This document shows, one piece after another, positions 49,694 through 57,982 of a stretch of 64,000 nucleotides of DNA. The notes beneath the pieces are model-generated. The model ran no database searches. It was not told where the DNA came from and saw nothing but the letters and a program-made list of their open reading frames with translations. The stretch covers positions 62,001-126,000 of the forward strand of contig JAXMDA010000002.1 of the NCBI GenBank assembly GCA_046349085.1. The letters run 5' to 3'. Positions within the stretch are counted from its first letter, which is position 1. Each line of letters begins with the position of its first letter. The position numbers and the translations under genes are program-made. Source of the stretch: JAJXWB01 sp046349085. Lineage in GTDB: Bacteria; Pseudomonadota; Alphaproteobacteria; Rhizobiales; Beijerinckiaceae.

Positions 49694-52408
49694 TTGCTGG
49701 GAAAGCCTGTCTCGATCCGTGTGAAGTTCATTCTGGCCGTGTCGCTGGCGATACTGGCGGCGCAAGCCGTCGTCGCGTCGGTCTTCGTCTGGCGCGACGC
49801 CGGCCTCTACGCGCGCACGAAGCAGGAGACGCTGCACGCAGCCGCGCAGTCGATCGCCGCCGCCGTCGCCGAGCCGGCGCGCCGTCGCGATATGGACGGC
49901 GCTTACCGCGCCCTGCGCGCCATCGGCGCCATTCCCGGCGCATCCTATGTGCGCCTCGAGGATATGAACGGCGAGGCGCTTGCCGAGACCGGACGCACCG
50001 AGCAACTCGTCGGCGACGCCATCCAGAGCGAACCGGGCCGCGAGATCGACCGCTTCCAGTTGCTCGGTTCGCGCACGCTGGAAATCGTCGCGCCGGTCGT
50101 CGACGCAGGCCGCCCCGTCGGACGTCTGGTGCTTGTCGGCGACGTGTCCGATCTGCCGCAACGCCTCGCTGACGCGCTCGCGCTGATGGCTTGGGGCGCC
50201 TTCGGCGCGCTCGTCGTCGCAATCCTCCTCGCCGGGCGTATGCTCGGACGCATGACGCGCCCGCTCGTCGATCTCGCCGGCGCCATGACGCATGTCGGCG
50301 CTTCGCACGACTACGATGTCACGATGAATTCGACGCGCGGCGACGAAATCGGCGTTCTCGTGCGCGGCTTCGACAAGATGCTCGGCGAGATTCGCCAGCG
50401 CAATGCTGACCTCGCGGCCCATCGCGACCGTCTGGAAATCGAGGTGGCCGATCGCACCGCCGACTATCGCCGCGCGATGGAGCTTGCCGAGGACGCCAAC
50501 CGCTCCAAGAGCGATTTTCTTGCGACCATGAGCCATGAAATCCGCACGCCGATGAATGGCGTGCTGGTCATGGCGGAAATGCTGGCCGCCTCGGACCTGC
50601 CGCCGCGCGCGCGCAAGAATGCGGACGTGATCGTGCGCTCCGGCCAGACGCTGCTCGCCATCATCAACGACATTCTCGACTTCTCGAAGATCGAGGCGGG
50701 CAAGCTCGACGTGGAGACGCTCGCGGTAGATCCGGTCGAGGCCGCCGAAGACGTGCTGCGCCTCTTCGGCGACCGCGCGCAGTCGAAGGGGCTCGATCTT
50801 GCCGATCTCGTTCGCCTGCCGCGCGGCGTGACGGTCGACGCCGACCCCGTCCGCCTGGCGCAGGTGCTTTCCAATCTCGTCAACAACGCGCTGAAATTCA
50901 CCGAGACCGGCGGCGTGACGCTCCATATCGAAAACGACCCCGCCGACGCGGCGCGTGTCCGTTTCAGTGTGGTGGACACCGGCATCGGCATTCCCGAAGA
51001 CAAGCTGGACGGCATTTTCGGCGCATTCACGCAGGCCGATCAGTCGACGACGCGCAAGTTCGGCGGCACGGGCCTCGGCCTCGCCATCGCGCGCAGGCTT
51101 GTGGCCGCCATGGGCGGCGAGCTCCGCGTGACGAGCGCGGCCGGTCAGGGCGCGACATTCCACTTCAGCCTGCCGATGACGGCTGGATGCGCCATTTCGG
51201 ATACCCCGCGTCTTGCCGCGCCCGCGCGCGCCGTGATGTGCGTGCAAGGCGAAGGTTCGCGTGCGCATCTCGCAAATGCGCTGGCGACTGCCGGTTTCAC
51301 GGTTGAGAGCTGCGCGGCGGACGCGCTTGCCGTCCGCGCGAAAGAAGCGCGGCTTGTCTTCGTCGATCTGGACAGCCTGCCGAACATGGGCAGGCTGGAC
51401 GTCGCGACCGACGGCGTAATTGTCGCGATCGCCGGCCTCGGCGAGGCGCCGGAGCGGCTTCTGGCGGACGGCCGCGTCGATCGCATCCTCCAGCGACCGC
51501 TGGCGATCAGCGAAACCAGAACCGTCGTCGATGCGGTGGTCGAAGGCCGTTCCGTCGCCGTCGCGCGGCAGGCCGCCGCGCATTCCGAACTGCCGCTGTT
51601 CCCGAATGCGCGCGTCCTCGTCGTCGACGACGCCGCGGTCAATCGCGAAGTCGCTTGCGAAGCGCTCAAGCGCCTCGGGATAACGGCCGATCTGGCCAAC
51701 GATGGCCGCGAAGCTGTCGACGCTGTCGAAGGCAAGACCTACGACCTCGTTCTGATGGACGGCAGTATGCCGGAGCTGGACGGTTACGAGGCGACGCGCG
51801 CCATACGCGCGCGCGAGGCGGAAACCGGCCGCGCCCGTCTCAAGATCGTCGCCCTCACCGCGCATGTCGTCGGCGCCGCCGCGAGCGCGTGGCTCGATGC
51901 GGGGATGGACGGCGTTCTCCACAAGCCCTTCACGCTGTCGGCGCTCGCGCGTTGCCTCGCCGAGCATCTGGACTGCGCCGGGACGAGCGTTTCCGTCGCG
52001 GAGGCGGAGCCGGCCAATGAGGCGAGTGCAGAAACCGAGAATGTGAATCCCAAGATCATCTCCGGCTTGCGGGAGATGAGCGGCGGCGACAATGCGGCCG
52101 TCACGCGCATCGTCGCCTTGTACTGCGCTCATGCGCCGCAATCGCTGGCTACGATCAAATCGGCGTTCGAGGCCGGAGACTCCAAGGCGCTCGGCGCCGC
52201 CGCCCATGCGCTGAAGTCGATGAGCGCCAATATCGGCGCAGTCGCGGTCTATGGCGTCGCGCAGGCGATCGAACGCGCATGCCGGCTCGACAATCGCATG
52301 CCTGAAGAAGAGCTGATCGCGAAGCTGCCGGCGATGCTGGAAGCCGCCAGCGCCGAAGTCAGGCGGCTGGCGGAAGAGGGCGCGCCGGCCGCGCGCCGCA
52401 GCGCCTGA
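49694..52408 (+). CDS. Hybrid sensor histidine kinase with receiver and HPt domains
   Basis: A 904-residue membrane kinase starting at TTG 49694 (GAGG upstream). Order: membrane helix (FILAVSLAILAAQAVVASVF), about 130-residue periplasmic sensor, second helix (MAWGAFGALVVAILLAG), HAMP (about 180-235), dimerisation domain with FLATMSHEIRTPMNG, ATPase domain (NLVNNALKFTE, DTGIGIPEDK, GGTGLGLAIARR), a degenerate receiver-like segment (about 510-620) lacking the paired acidic residues, a true receiver (VLVVDDAAVNRE, Asp in LVLMDGSMPELDG, Lys in VLHKPFT), and an HPt domain with His in AAAHALKSMSANIG. This allows a full phosphorelay. No cognate DNA-binding regulator is adjacent; the single-domain receiver is the nearest candidate. 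Confidence 0.92.
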   Translation: MLGKPVSIRVKFILAVSLAILAAQAVVASVFVWRDAGLYARTKQETLHAAAQSIAAAVAEPARRRDMDGAYRALRAIGAIPGASYVRLEDMNGEALAETGRTEQLVGDAIQSEPGREIDRFQLLGSRTLEIVAPVVDAGRPVGRLVLVGDVSDLPQRLADALALMAWGAFGALVVAILLAGRMLGRMTRPLVDLAGAMTHVGASHDYDVTMNSTRGDEIGVLVRGFDKMLGEIRQRNADLAAHRDRLEIEVADRTADYRRAMELAEDANRSKSDFLATMSHEIRTPMNGVLVMAEMLAASDLPPRARKNADVIVRSGQTLLAIINDILDFSKIEAGKLDVETLAVDPVEAAEDVLRLFGDRAQSKGLDLADLVRLPRGVTVDADPVRLAQVLSNLVNNALKFTETGGVTLHIENDPADAARVRFSVVDTGIGIPEDKLDGIFGAFTQADQSTTRKFGGTGLGLAIARRLVAAMGGELRVTSAAGQGATFHFSLPMTAGCAISDTPRLAAPARAVMCVQGEGSRAHLANALATAGFTVESCAADALAVRAKEARLVFVDLDSLPNMGRLDVATDGVIVAIAGLGEAPERLLADGRVDRILQRPLAISETRTVVDAVVEGRSVAVARQAAAHSELPLFPNARVLVVDDAAVNREVACEALKRLGITADLANDGREAVDAVEGKTYDLVLMDGSMPELDGYEATRAIRAREAETGRARLKIVALTAHVVGAAASAWLDAGMDGVLHKPFTLSALARCLAEHLDCAGTSVSVAEAEPANEASAETENVNPKIISGLREMSGGDNAAVTRIVALYCAHAPQSLATIKSAFEAGDSKALGAAAHALKSMSANIGAVAVYGVAQAIERACRLDNRMPEEELIAKLPAMLEAASAEVRRLAEEGAPAARRSA

Positions 52409-53179
52409 TCAGCCGCAGTTCGTCTTGCCGCACTTGCGGTAGTTGGCGATCTTGCCGTTGAGTTCGGCATAGCCGATCGCGCCGACGATCACTTCCTTGC
52501 CGACAACCCACGAAGGCGTGCCGGTCAAGGAGAGTTTGTCGGCGACCTGCATGACCTCCTCGTAGCCGGCGCGAATGTCGGGGCTCTTCATGTCCTTCTC
52601 GAGCTTGTTCATGTCGGCGCCCGTCTCGCGCGCGGCGGCCAGCGCCTGCTCCTTGCCGGCCTGGCGCCCGGTCAGCAGCTTCTGATGGAAGGCCCAGAAC
52701 TTTTCGCCCTGGAATTGCTTGCCGACGGCCATCGCCACCTGAGCCGCTTCCAGAGAGCCTGGCCCGAGAACGGGGAAGTCGCGCAGCACGATGCGTAGGT
52801 CAGGATTATCCTTGGCGAGCTTGGAGAGATCGGACAGCGCCTTTTTGCAATAGCCGCAATTGTAGTCGAAGAACTCGACCAGCGTGATCTTGCCTTCGGG
52901 GTTGCCGACGACGACCTGATATTTCGAGTCGAAGATCTGGCGCTTGACCGTTTCGATCGCCGTCTCGCGCTGCTCGGCCTCCTCCGCCTTGTGGCGCTTC
53001 TCGAGCTCGACGATGGCCTCGCGCAGAACCTCCGGATTCTTGATGAGGTAGTCGCGCACGATCGTGCCGATCTCGGACTTCTGCGCATCGTTGAACTGCT
53101 GCGCGTGCGCCGGGGGCGCAGCGGCGAAGGCGCCCGCCAGAAGGGCGAGCGCGGCGGTCGTTGCGAGAAAACGTGGCAT
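52409..53179 (-). CDS. DsbA-family thiol-disulfide oxidoreductase
   Basis: A 256-residue periplasmic thioredoxin-fold protein. The ATG at 53179 begins a signal peptide MPRFLATTAALALLAG ending at AHA; six extra codons upstream are unlikely. An N-terminal helical extension (IVELEKRHKAEEAEQRE) precedes the fold. The active site is FDYNCGYCKKAL, and the cis-proline loop is LTGTPSWVVG. Two C-terminal cysteines occur in YRKCGKTNCG. It belongs to the Com1/BdbD-like DsbA group common in alphaproteobacteria. Its stop abuts the kinase stop. Confidence 0.92.
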   Translation of the reverse strand: MPRFLATTAALALLAGAFAAAPPAHAQQFNDAQKSEIGTIVRDYLIKNPEVLREAIVELEKRHKAEEAEQRETAIETVKRQIFDSKYQVVVGNPEGKITLVEFFDYNCGYCKKALSDLSKLAKDNPDLRIVLRDFPVLGPGSLEAAQVAMAVGKQFQGEKFWAFHQKLLTGRQAGKEQALAAARETGADMNKLEKDMKSPDIRAGYEEVMQVADKLSLTGTPSWVVGKEVIVGAIGYAELNGKIANYRKCGKTNCG

Positions 53180-53257
53180 GTCGTGCTCCGGGGGCAAAAG
53201 CCCGCTTTGTTCAGGATGCTTGTACTAGCGAAAGTCGCCTATGTCATACCGGCGGCT

Positions 53258-54655
53258 TCAGTCGAGCTTCGGCGGCCTGTAGTTGAGGATATCGTCCGCG
53301 CGCAGCCAGCCGGAGGAACCTTCCTTGAACTGGTCCTGCGCGCGCTTGGCCTGCGTCCGCGCTTCCACATATTTGCCTGCGACGAACAGCGCCTGCGCGG
53401 AGGCGAGCTGCGAATTCGGCCGGTCGCCGACGTTGTCATAGGCCATCGCGAGGTACTGGAAGCCCTCGGACGAGTCCGGATCGCGCTGCGTGGCCCTGCT
53501 CAGCACGCGTATCGCCTCCTTGTCGTTGGCTGCGCCGCCCGCGCCCACAAGCGCATGCCCGAGCAGCACTGCGATGGGCGTGCCGGCGGGAACCATGCTT
53601 GCCGCCTTGCGCAGATAGGGCAGGGCCGCCTGGGCGCGACCGCTTTCCATCAGCACCTGGCCCTTGAGCTCCTGGAAATACGCATTGGCGGGCTGCGACG
53701 CGATCAGCCCGTCGATCGCCTGCAAGGCCTCGCCCAGACGCCCGAACCGATAGTTGGAGATGGCGCGCGCGTAGCGCGCCGGCAGCGAATTGTCGCTGAC
53801 CGGATAACGCCGCGCAATCTCCGCCTGATCGCCCATGAAGCCGAACAGCTTGGCGCGCATCATGTCGTGACGCGCCTGCAATGCGGCGGAATCCTTCGTC
53901 TCGTAATAGGGACTTTTCTGCGCTGCGTCCTGCAGGGCGGAAATGCGCTCGGCCGGCAGCGGGTGAGAGAGCACATAGGGGTCGATCGACGACGTCTTGA
54001 ACAGCGCCTCGTTCGCGAAGCGCTCGAAGGTCGTGAGCATGCCCTTGGCCGACTGGCCGGTGGAATTCAGATATTTCACGGCCGCGCGGTCGGCGGCCTG
54101 CTCTTCGCCGCGCTGATAGGAGAGCAGAGAGCGGCGCACCAGCTCCTGCGGTCCCATCAGGATGCCCGCCACGCCGCCCTGGTCCATGCCAACCTGCGTC
54201 TGCCGATGGCCGCCGCGCGAGGTCTGCATCTGCGCGGCGACCGCGCCAGCGCTCACCAGCATCCCGGCGATCGCCATGATCTGCGCGCGCGCCAGCTCCT
54301 GATGCAGGCGCACGAGATGGCCGCCCGCGATATGGCCGCTCTCGTGCGCGAGCACGCCGATGATCTCGTTAGGCGTTTTCGCCTCCATCAACGCGCCGGT
54401 GTTGATGAAAATCTTCTGTCCGTCCGCGACGAAGGCGTTGAAGCCGCGGTCGCCGACGAGAATGATCTTGACCGCGCCGGTGTTGATGCTGGCGGCGCGC
54501 AGGATCGGCGTCACGTAGTCACGCAGAAGCTGCTCGGTCTCCGCGTCGCGAATGATGGCCACGCCCTGCGCGACCGCAGGCGGCGCGCCATAGGCGAAAA
54601 CGGAAAACATGGTCAGCGCGGCGAGGGCCGACCGGGACTTTGTCGTCAGATTCAT
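53258..54655 (-). CDS. M48-family periplasmic metalloprotease with TPR repeats (BepA-like)
   Basis: A 465-residue protein: signal peptide (ALAALTMFSVFAYGAPPAVA), M48 protease domain with zinc motif LAHESGHIAGGH (about residue 103) and the third ligand Glu in GEEQAADRAAVKYL, then tetratricopeptide repeats (RYARAISNYRFGRLGEALQA, YFQELKGQVLMESGRAQAAL). BepA-type enzymes guard outer-membrane protein assembly. It lies 61 bases upstream of dsbA in the same direction, so the disulfide enzyme may serve the same envelope pathway. Confidence 0.92.
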   Translation of the reverse strand: MNLTTKSRSALAALTMFSVFAYGAPPAVAQGVAIIRDAETEQLLRDYVTPILRAASINTGAVKIILVGDRGFNAFVADGQKIFINTGALMEAKTPNEIIGVLAHESGHIAGGHLVRLHQELARAQIMAIAGMLVSAGAVAAQMQTSRGGHRQTQVGMDQGGVAGILMGPQELVRRSLLSYQRGEEQAADRAAVKYLNSTGQSAKGMLTTFERFANEALFKTSSIDPYVLSHPLPAERISALQDAAQKSPYYETKDSAALQARHDMMRAKLFGFMGDQAEIARRYPVSDNSLPARYARAISNYRFGRLGEALQAIDGLIASQPANAYFQELKGQVLMESGRAQAALPYLRKAASMVPAGTPIAVLLGHALVGAGGAANDKEAIRVLSRATQRDPDSSEGFQYLAMAYDNVGDRPNSQLASAQALFVAGKYVEARTQAKRAQDQFKEGSSGWLRADDILNYRPPKLD

Positions 54656-54780
54656 CTGGATCGCGAAATGGGCGGAGACTGTCGTTGCGGCATTGTATCG
54701 GCCTGAAAAGCGGCCGGAAATAGGCCGCAGGTTTGCCCGCTGCGGCCTGGCTGATAAGTGAGGCCGCTGAAGGAGCCCTC

Positions 54781-55953
54781 ATGAGCCGCAGGATCGCCCG
54801 TCTCGCCCCGTCCCGCCGCAGCGCCGTCGAGCCGTTTCTGGCGATGGACGTGTTGCGCGAGGCCGGCGTGCTGGAGGCGCAGGGCCGCAAAGTCGTGCAT
54901 CTCGAGGTCGGCGAACCCGGCGCGCCGCCGCCCGCGCCCGTGCGCGCCGCCGCAATCGCCGCCCTGCAGGGCGGGCGAGTTGGCTACACGGACGCGCTGG
55001 GCCGCGCGTCGCTGCGCGCGCGAATCGCGCGCCACTACGGCGAGACCTACAATGTCGACGTCGCCCCGCAGCGCGTCGTCGTCACGACGGGCTCGTCGGG
55101 CGGGTTCATTCTGAGTTTTCTCGCGTTGTTCGACGCGGGCGACCGCGTTGCGGTGGCGGCGCCCGGCTATCCGGCATACGTCAATATTCTGGAAGCGCTC
55201 GGCTGCGTCTGCGTTCCCCTCGAGACGACGGCGGCGACGCGCCATGCGGTGACGGCGCACATGATCGAGGCGGCGCATCGCGAGCAGCCTTTGAAAGGCG
55301 TGCTGCTGATGAGCCCGGCCAATCCGTCGGGCGTGATGATGTCCGATGAATCATTGCGCGAAATCTGCGCGGCCTGCGACCGGCTGGGCGTCGCCTTCAT
55401 TTCGGACGAGATCTACCACGGCCTGACCTACGAGCGCCCGGCCGAGACGGCGCTGAAATTCACCAACGAAGCTATCGTCGTGAACAGCTTCTCGAAATAT
55501 TACTGCATGACCGGCTGGCGCGTCGGCTGGCTGGTGCTGCCGGAAGAACTGGTGCGCCCCGTCGAGCGATTGCAGCAGTCGCTCGCCATATCCGTGCCGT
55601 TCCTCAGTCAGGTCGCAGCGGAGGCCGCTTTCGACGCGCGCGACGAACTCGAAGCGGTGAAGGCGGGTTATGCGCGCAATCGCGCGGCGCTGATGGCCGC
55701 GCTGCCGAAGATGGGGTTGACGGAGTTCCATCCGCCCGACGGCGCCTTCTACATCTACGCCGACATTGGTCGCTTCACCAACGACTCGCTCGACTTTTCC
55801 AGGCGCCTGCTGGAAGAAGCCGGCGTCGCGGCGACGCCAGGCGTCGATTTCGACCGCGCGCGCGGGGCTCGTACGTTGCGGCTCTCCTACGCCGGATCGG
55901 AGGCCGACATCGCGGAAGCGATCGATCGCATGGCCGGCTGGCTCAAGGCTTAG
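54781..55953 (+). CDS. Class I/II PLP-dependent aminotransferase
   Basis: A 390-residue fold-type I aminotransferase. GAAGGAG precedes the ATG at 54781. Motifs: HLEVGEPGAPPPAPVRAAA, TTGSSGGFILSFLALFDAGD, MSPANPSGVMMSDE, ISDEIYHGLTY (PLP Asp-Tyr) and NSFSKYYCMTGWRVGWLV with the PLP lysine. The C-terminal Arg is in ARTLRLSYAGS. The substrate is probably aspartate or an aromatic/branched amino acid; it cannot be decided from motifs. It is divergent from the M48 gene. Confidence 0.9.
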   Translation: MSRRIARLAPSRRSAVEPFLAMDVLREAGVLEAQGRKVVHLEVGEPGAPPPAPVRAAAIAALQGGRVGYTDALGRASLRARIARHYGETYNVDVAPQRVVVTTGSSGGFILSFLALFDAGDRVAVAAPGYPAYVNILEALGCVCVPLETTAATRHAVTAHMIEAAHREQPLKGVLLMSPANPSGVMMSDESLREICAACDRLGVAFISDEIYHGLTYERPAETALKFTNEAIVVNSFSKYYCMTGWRVGWLVLPEELVRPVERLQQSLAISVPFLSQVAAEAAFDARDELEAVKAGYARNRAALMAALPKMGLTEFHPPDGAFYIYADIGRFTNDSLDFSRRLLEEAGVAATPGVDFDRARGARTLRLSYAGSEADIAEAIDRMAGWLKA

Positions 55954-55955
55954 AC

Positions 55956-56810
55956 TCAGGAGACCGCGCCGAGAAGGCGCCGCAAGCCTGACCAGATGGC
56001 GTCCTTGAACGTCGCCTGCCACGGCGCGCTCTCCCGCGATGGCGTCTTCTCCGTGCGCTCCTTGCAGTCGGGCGAAAGCGTCGCGACCATCGCCTCGCCG
56101 TCGGTGAAATAAGGATCGCCGCCGCCGTTGCGGCCGTGAAGCGTCGGCCCGACTCCGGCGATTTCGCGGAGGCTTTCCACCATGCCGGCGCTGGCGAGCT
56201 GCGCGGCGACGAAATCGCGCTCCGCGTCGAGGTCAGGCGCGATATGGTGCGTCACCTGCAGCGTGTAATGGCTGAGGCCGACGCCGCGATCGAAAGAGGC
56301 CGATCCCAGCCACATGGGCCGCTGTCCCGACTCTTCGTCGGATACGCGCCAGAAGCGGATGTGATGGCGCCGGTCGGCGCTGCCGCCCTCGCTTTTCTCG
56401 AAGGCGAGGTCCTCGCGCCGTCCGTCGTAGTAGAGCGGACTGACGGGCGCGGCCGAATAGGGCCGGCGCAGGGCGACGCTGCCGATGATGCGCAGCGAAG
56501 TCTCCAGCGTCACTGGGTTTGCCGCCGACCAGCCGGCGGCGTTGAAGGCGCAGACAACTTCGCGCTCCGAACCCACGAGCCCGAAGTTAATGGGATCGCC
56601 GGGGATGTCGTTGGAGGTCCGCGTCACCATCGGCCGCCCCGCGAGGCCCTGCCTGTCTTCGTGCCGCCAGAACAGGGGCAGGGCGAGGTAGGCGACCGCC
56701 GCCCAAAGGGCAAGACCGGCCGCGGTCGCCCGCGCCAGGCGGCGCTTGCGGGAGGGTCGATGCGTCTCGGGCGTGGAGCTCATGCTCCGATGCTCTACCT
56801 CTGTGTTCAT
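55956..56810 (-). CDS. LssY_C-domain membrane-anchored protein
   Basis: A protein of about 284 residues with one N-terminal membrane helix (ATAAGLALWAAVAYLALPLF) and a globular part typical of the LssY C-terminal domain: GDPINFGLVGSEREVVCAFN, ALRRPYSAAPVSPLYYDGR and WLGSASFDRGVGLSHYTLQV with THHIAPDLDAERDF. The domain is often fused to PAP2 phosphatases; here it stands alone. The start is uncertain: ATGs at 56840, 56810 and 56783 are in frame without a clear ribosome site. Function unknown, envelope-located by inference. Confidence 0.78.
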   Translation of the reverse strand: MNTEVEHRSMSSTPETHRPSRKRRLARATAAGLALWAAVAYLALPLFWRHEDRQGLAGRPMVTRTSNDIPGDPINFGLVGSEREVVCAFNAAGWSAANPVTLETSLRIIGSVALRRPYSAAPVSPLYYDGRREDLAFEKSEGGSADRRHHIRFWRVSDEESGQRPMWLGSASFDRGVGLSHYTLQVTHHIAPDLDAERDFVAAQLASAGMVESLREIAGVGPTLHGRNGGGDPYFTDGEAMVATLSPDCKERTEKTPSRESAPWQATFKDAIWSGLRRLLGAVS

Positions 56811-56854
56811 CCCGCGGCTATCCTGCCGCAACTTCCCCAAGCTGGAAAATCTGC

Positions 56855-57922
56855 ATGTCCTCGATGTTCGATCCGATCACGCTCGGCGCGATCCATTTGC
56901 CCAACCGCATCGTGATGGCGCCGCTCACGCGCAATCGCGCGACGCTGCCCGGCCGCGTTCCCAACGCGCTGATGCGCGACTATTACGTGCAGCGCGCCTC
57001 CGCCGGCCTCATCATCACCGAAGCCTCTTCAGTTGATCCGCAGGGAGTGGGCTATCCCTCGACGCCCGGCTGCTGGTCCGACGAACAGACGCAAGGCTGG
57101 AAGCAAATTGTCGATGGCGTGCACGCCGCCGGCGGCCGCATCATGATGCAGCTCTGGCACGTCGGCCGCATCTCCGATCCCGTCTATCACGATGGCCGCC
57201 CGCCCGTGGCGCCGAGCGCCATCGCGGCGGAAGGCCATGTCAGCCTCCTGCGGCCGAAGCGCCTTCATCCCGTGCCGCGCGCGCTCGAAACCGAAGAGGT
57301 TCCTGATGTCGTCGCGGCGTTCCGGCGCGGCGCCGAGAATGCGAAGAAGGCCGGCTTCGACGGCGTCGAGATCCACGGCGCCAACGGCTATCTGATCGAC
57401 CAGTTCCTGCAGGACGGCTCCAACAAGCGCACGGACCGCTACGGCGGCCCGGTCGAGAACCGCGCGCGGCTTATGCTTGAGATAGCCGACGCCTGTATTG
57501 GCGTCTGGGGCGCGAGCCGCGTCGGAATGCACCTGGCGCCGCGCTGCGACGCCCACAGCATGGGCGACAGCGATCCGGCGAAGACCTTCGGCTATGTCGC
57601 CAGCGAACTCGGCCGGCGCGGAATCGCCTTCATTTTCGCGCGCGAATCCCTGAAGGAGCCGCGTCTCGGCCCGCAATTGCGCAAGATCTTCGGCGGCCCC
57701 TGGATCGCCAACGAAGGCCTGACCGCAGAGACCGCAGCTCAGGTTCTGGCGAAGGGCGAGGCCGACGCTGTCGCCTTCGGCAAGGACTTCATCTCCAATC
57801 CCGACCTCGTGGAGCGCCTGAAGCGCAACGCGCCCCTGAATCCGTGGGTCATGCAGACCTTCTATTCGGAAGGTCCCGCCGGTTACACGGATTATCCGGC
57901 GCTGGAAGCCGTTCCAGCTTGA
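56855..57922 (+). CDS. Old yellow enzyme family NADH:flavin oxidoreductase
   Basis: A 355-residue FMN-dependent ene-reductase. Signatures: ITLGAIHLPNRIVMAPLTRN at the start, YYVQRASAGLIITEASSVDP, IMMQLWHVGRISDP, FDGVEIHGANGYLIDQFLQD (catalytic His-Gly-Ala-Asn in place of His-x-x-His/Asn), DRYGGPVENRARLMLEI, and FGKDFISNPDLVERLK. It resembles NemA/xenobiotic reductases that reduce alkene bonds, nitro compounds or N-ethylmaleimide. A strong bidirectional terminator follows. Confidence 0.92.
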   Translation: MSSMFDPITLGAIHLPNRIVMAPLTRNRATLPGRVPNALMRDYYVQRASAGLIITEASSVDPQGVGYPSTPGCWSDEQTQGWKQIVDGVHAAGGRIMMQLWHVGRISDPVYHDGRPPVAPSAIAAEGHVSLLRPKRLHPVPRALETEEVPDVVAAFRRGAENAKKAGFDGVEIHGANGYLIDQFLQDGSNKRTDRYGGPVENRARLMLEIADACIGVWGASRVGMHLAPRCDAHSMGDSDPAKTFGYVASELGRRGIAFIFARESLKEPRLGPQLRKIFGGPWIANEGLTAETAAQVLAKGEADAVAFGKDFISNPDLVERLKRNAPLNPWVMQTFYSEGPAGYTDYPALEAVPA

Positions 57923-57936
57923 TCGGCCGGAAATGC

Positions 57937-57962
57937 AAACGCCGGGCGAGAGCCCGGCGTTT
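57937..57962. terminator. Bidirectional terminator between the old yellow enzyme gene and rne
   Basis: AAACGCCGGGC (57937-57947), loop GAGA and GCCCGGCGTTT (57952-57962) give an 11-base-pair perfect stem with A/T ends that supply a short U run on both strands. It serves the gene ending at 57922 and the gene ending at 57983. Confidence 0.85.
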
Positions 57963-57982
57963 CAGTTCGTACGAGCCGGCGA

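Noticed and set aside
49691..52207. An 838-codon minus-strand frame opposite the hybrid kinase
   Set aside because: The sense strand has every kinase, receiver and HPt motif; the antisense product has none.
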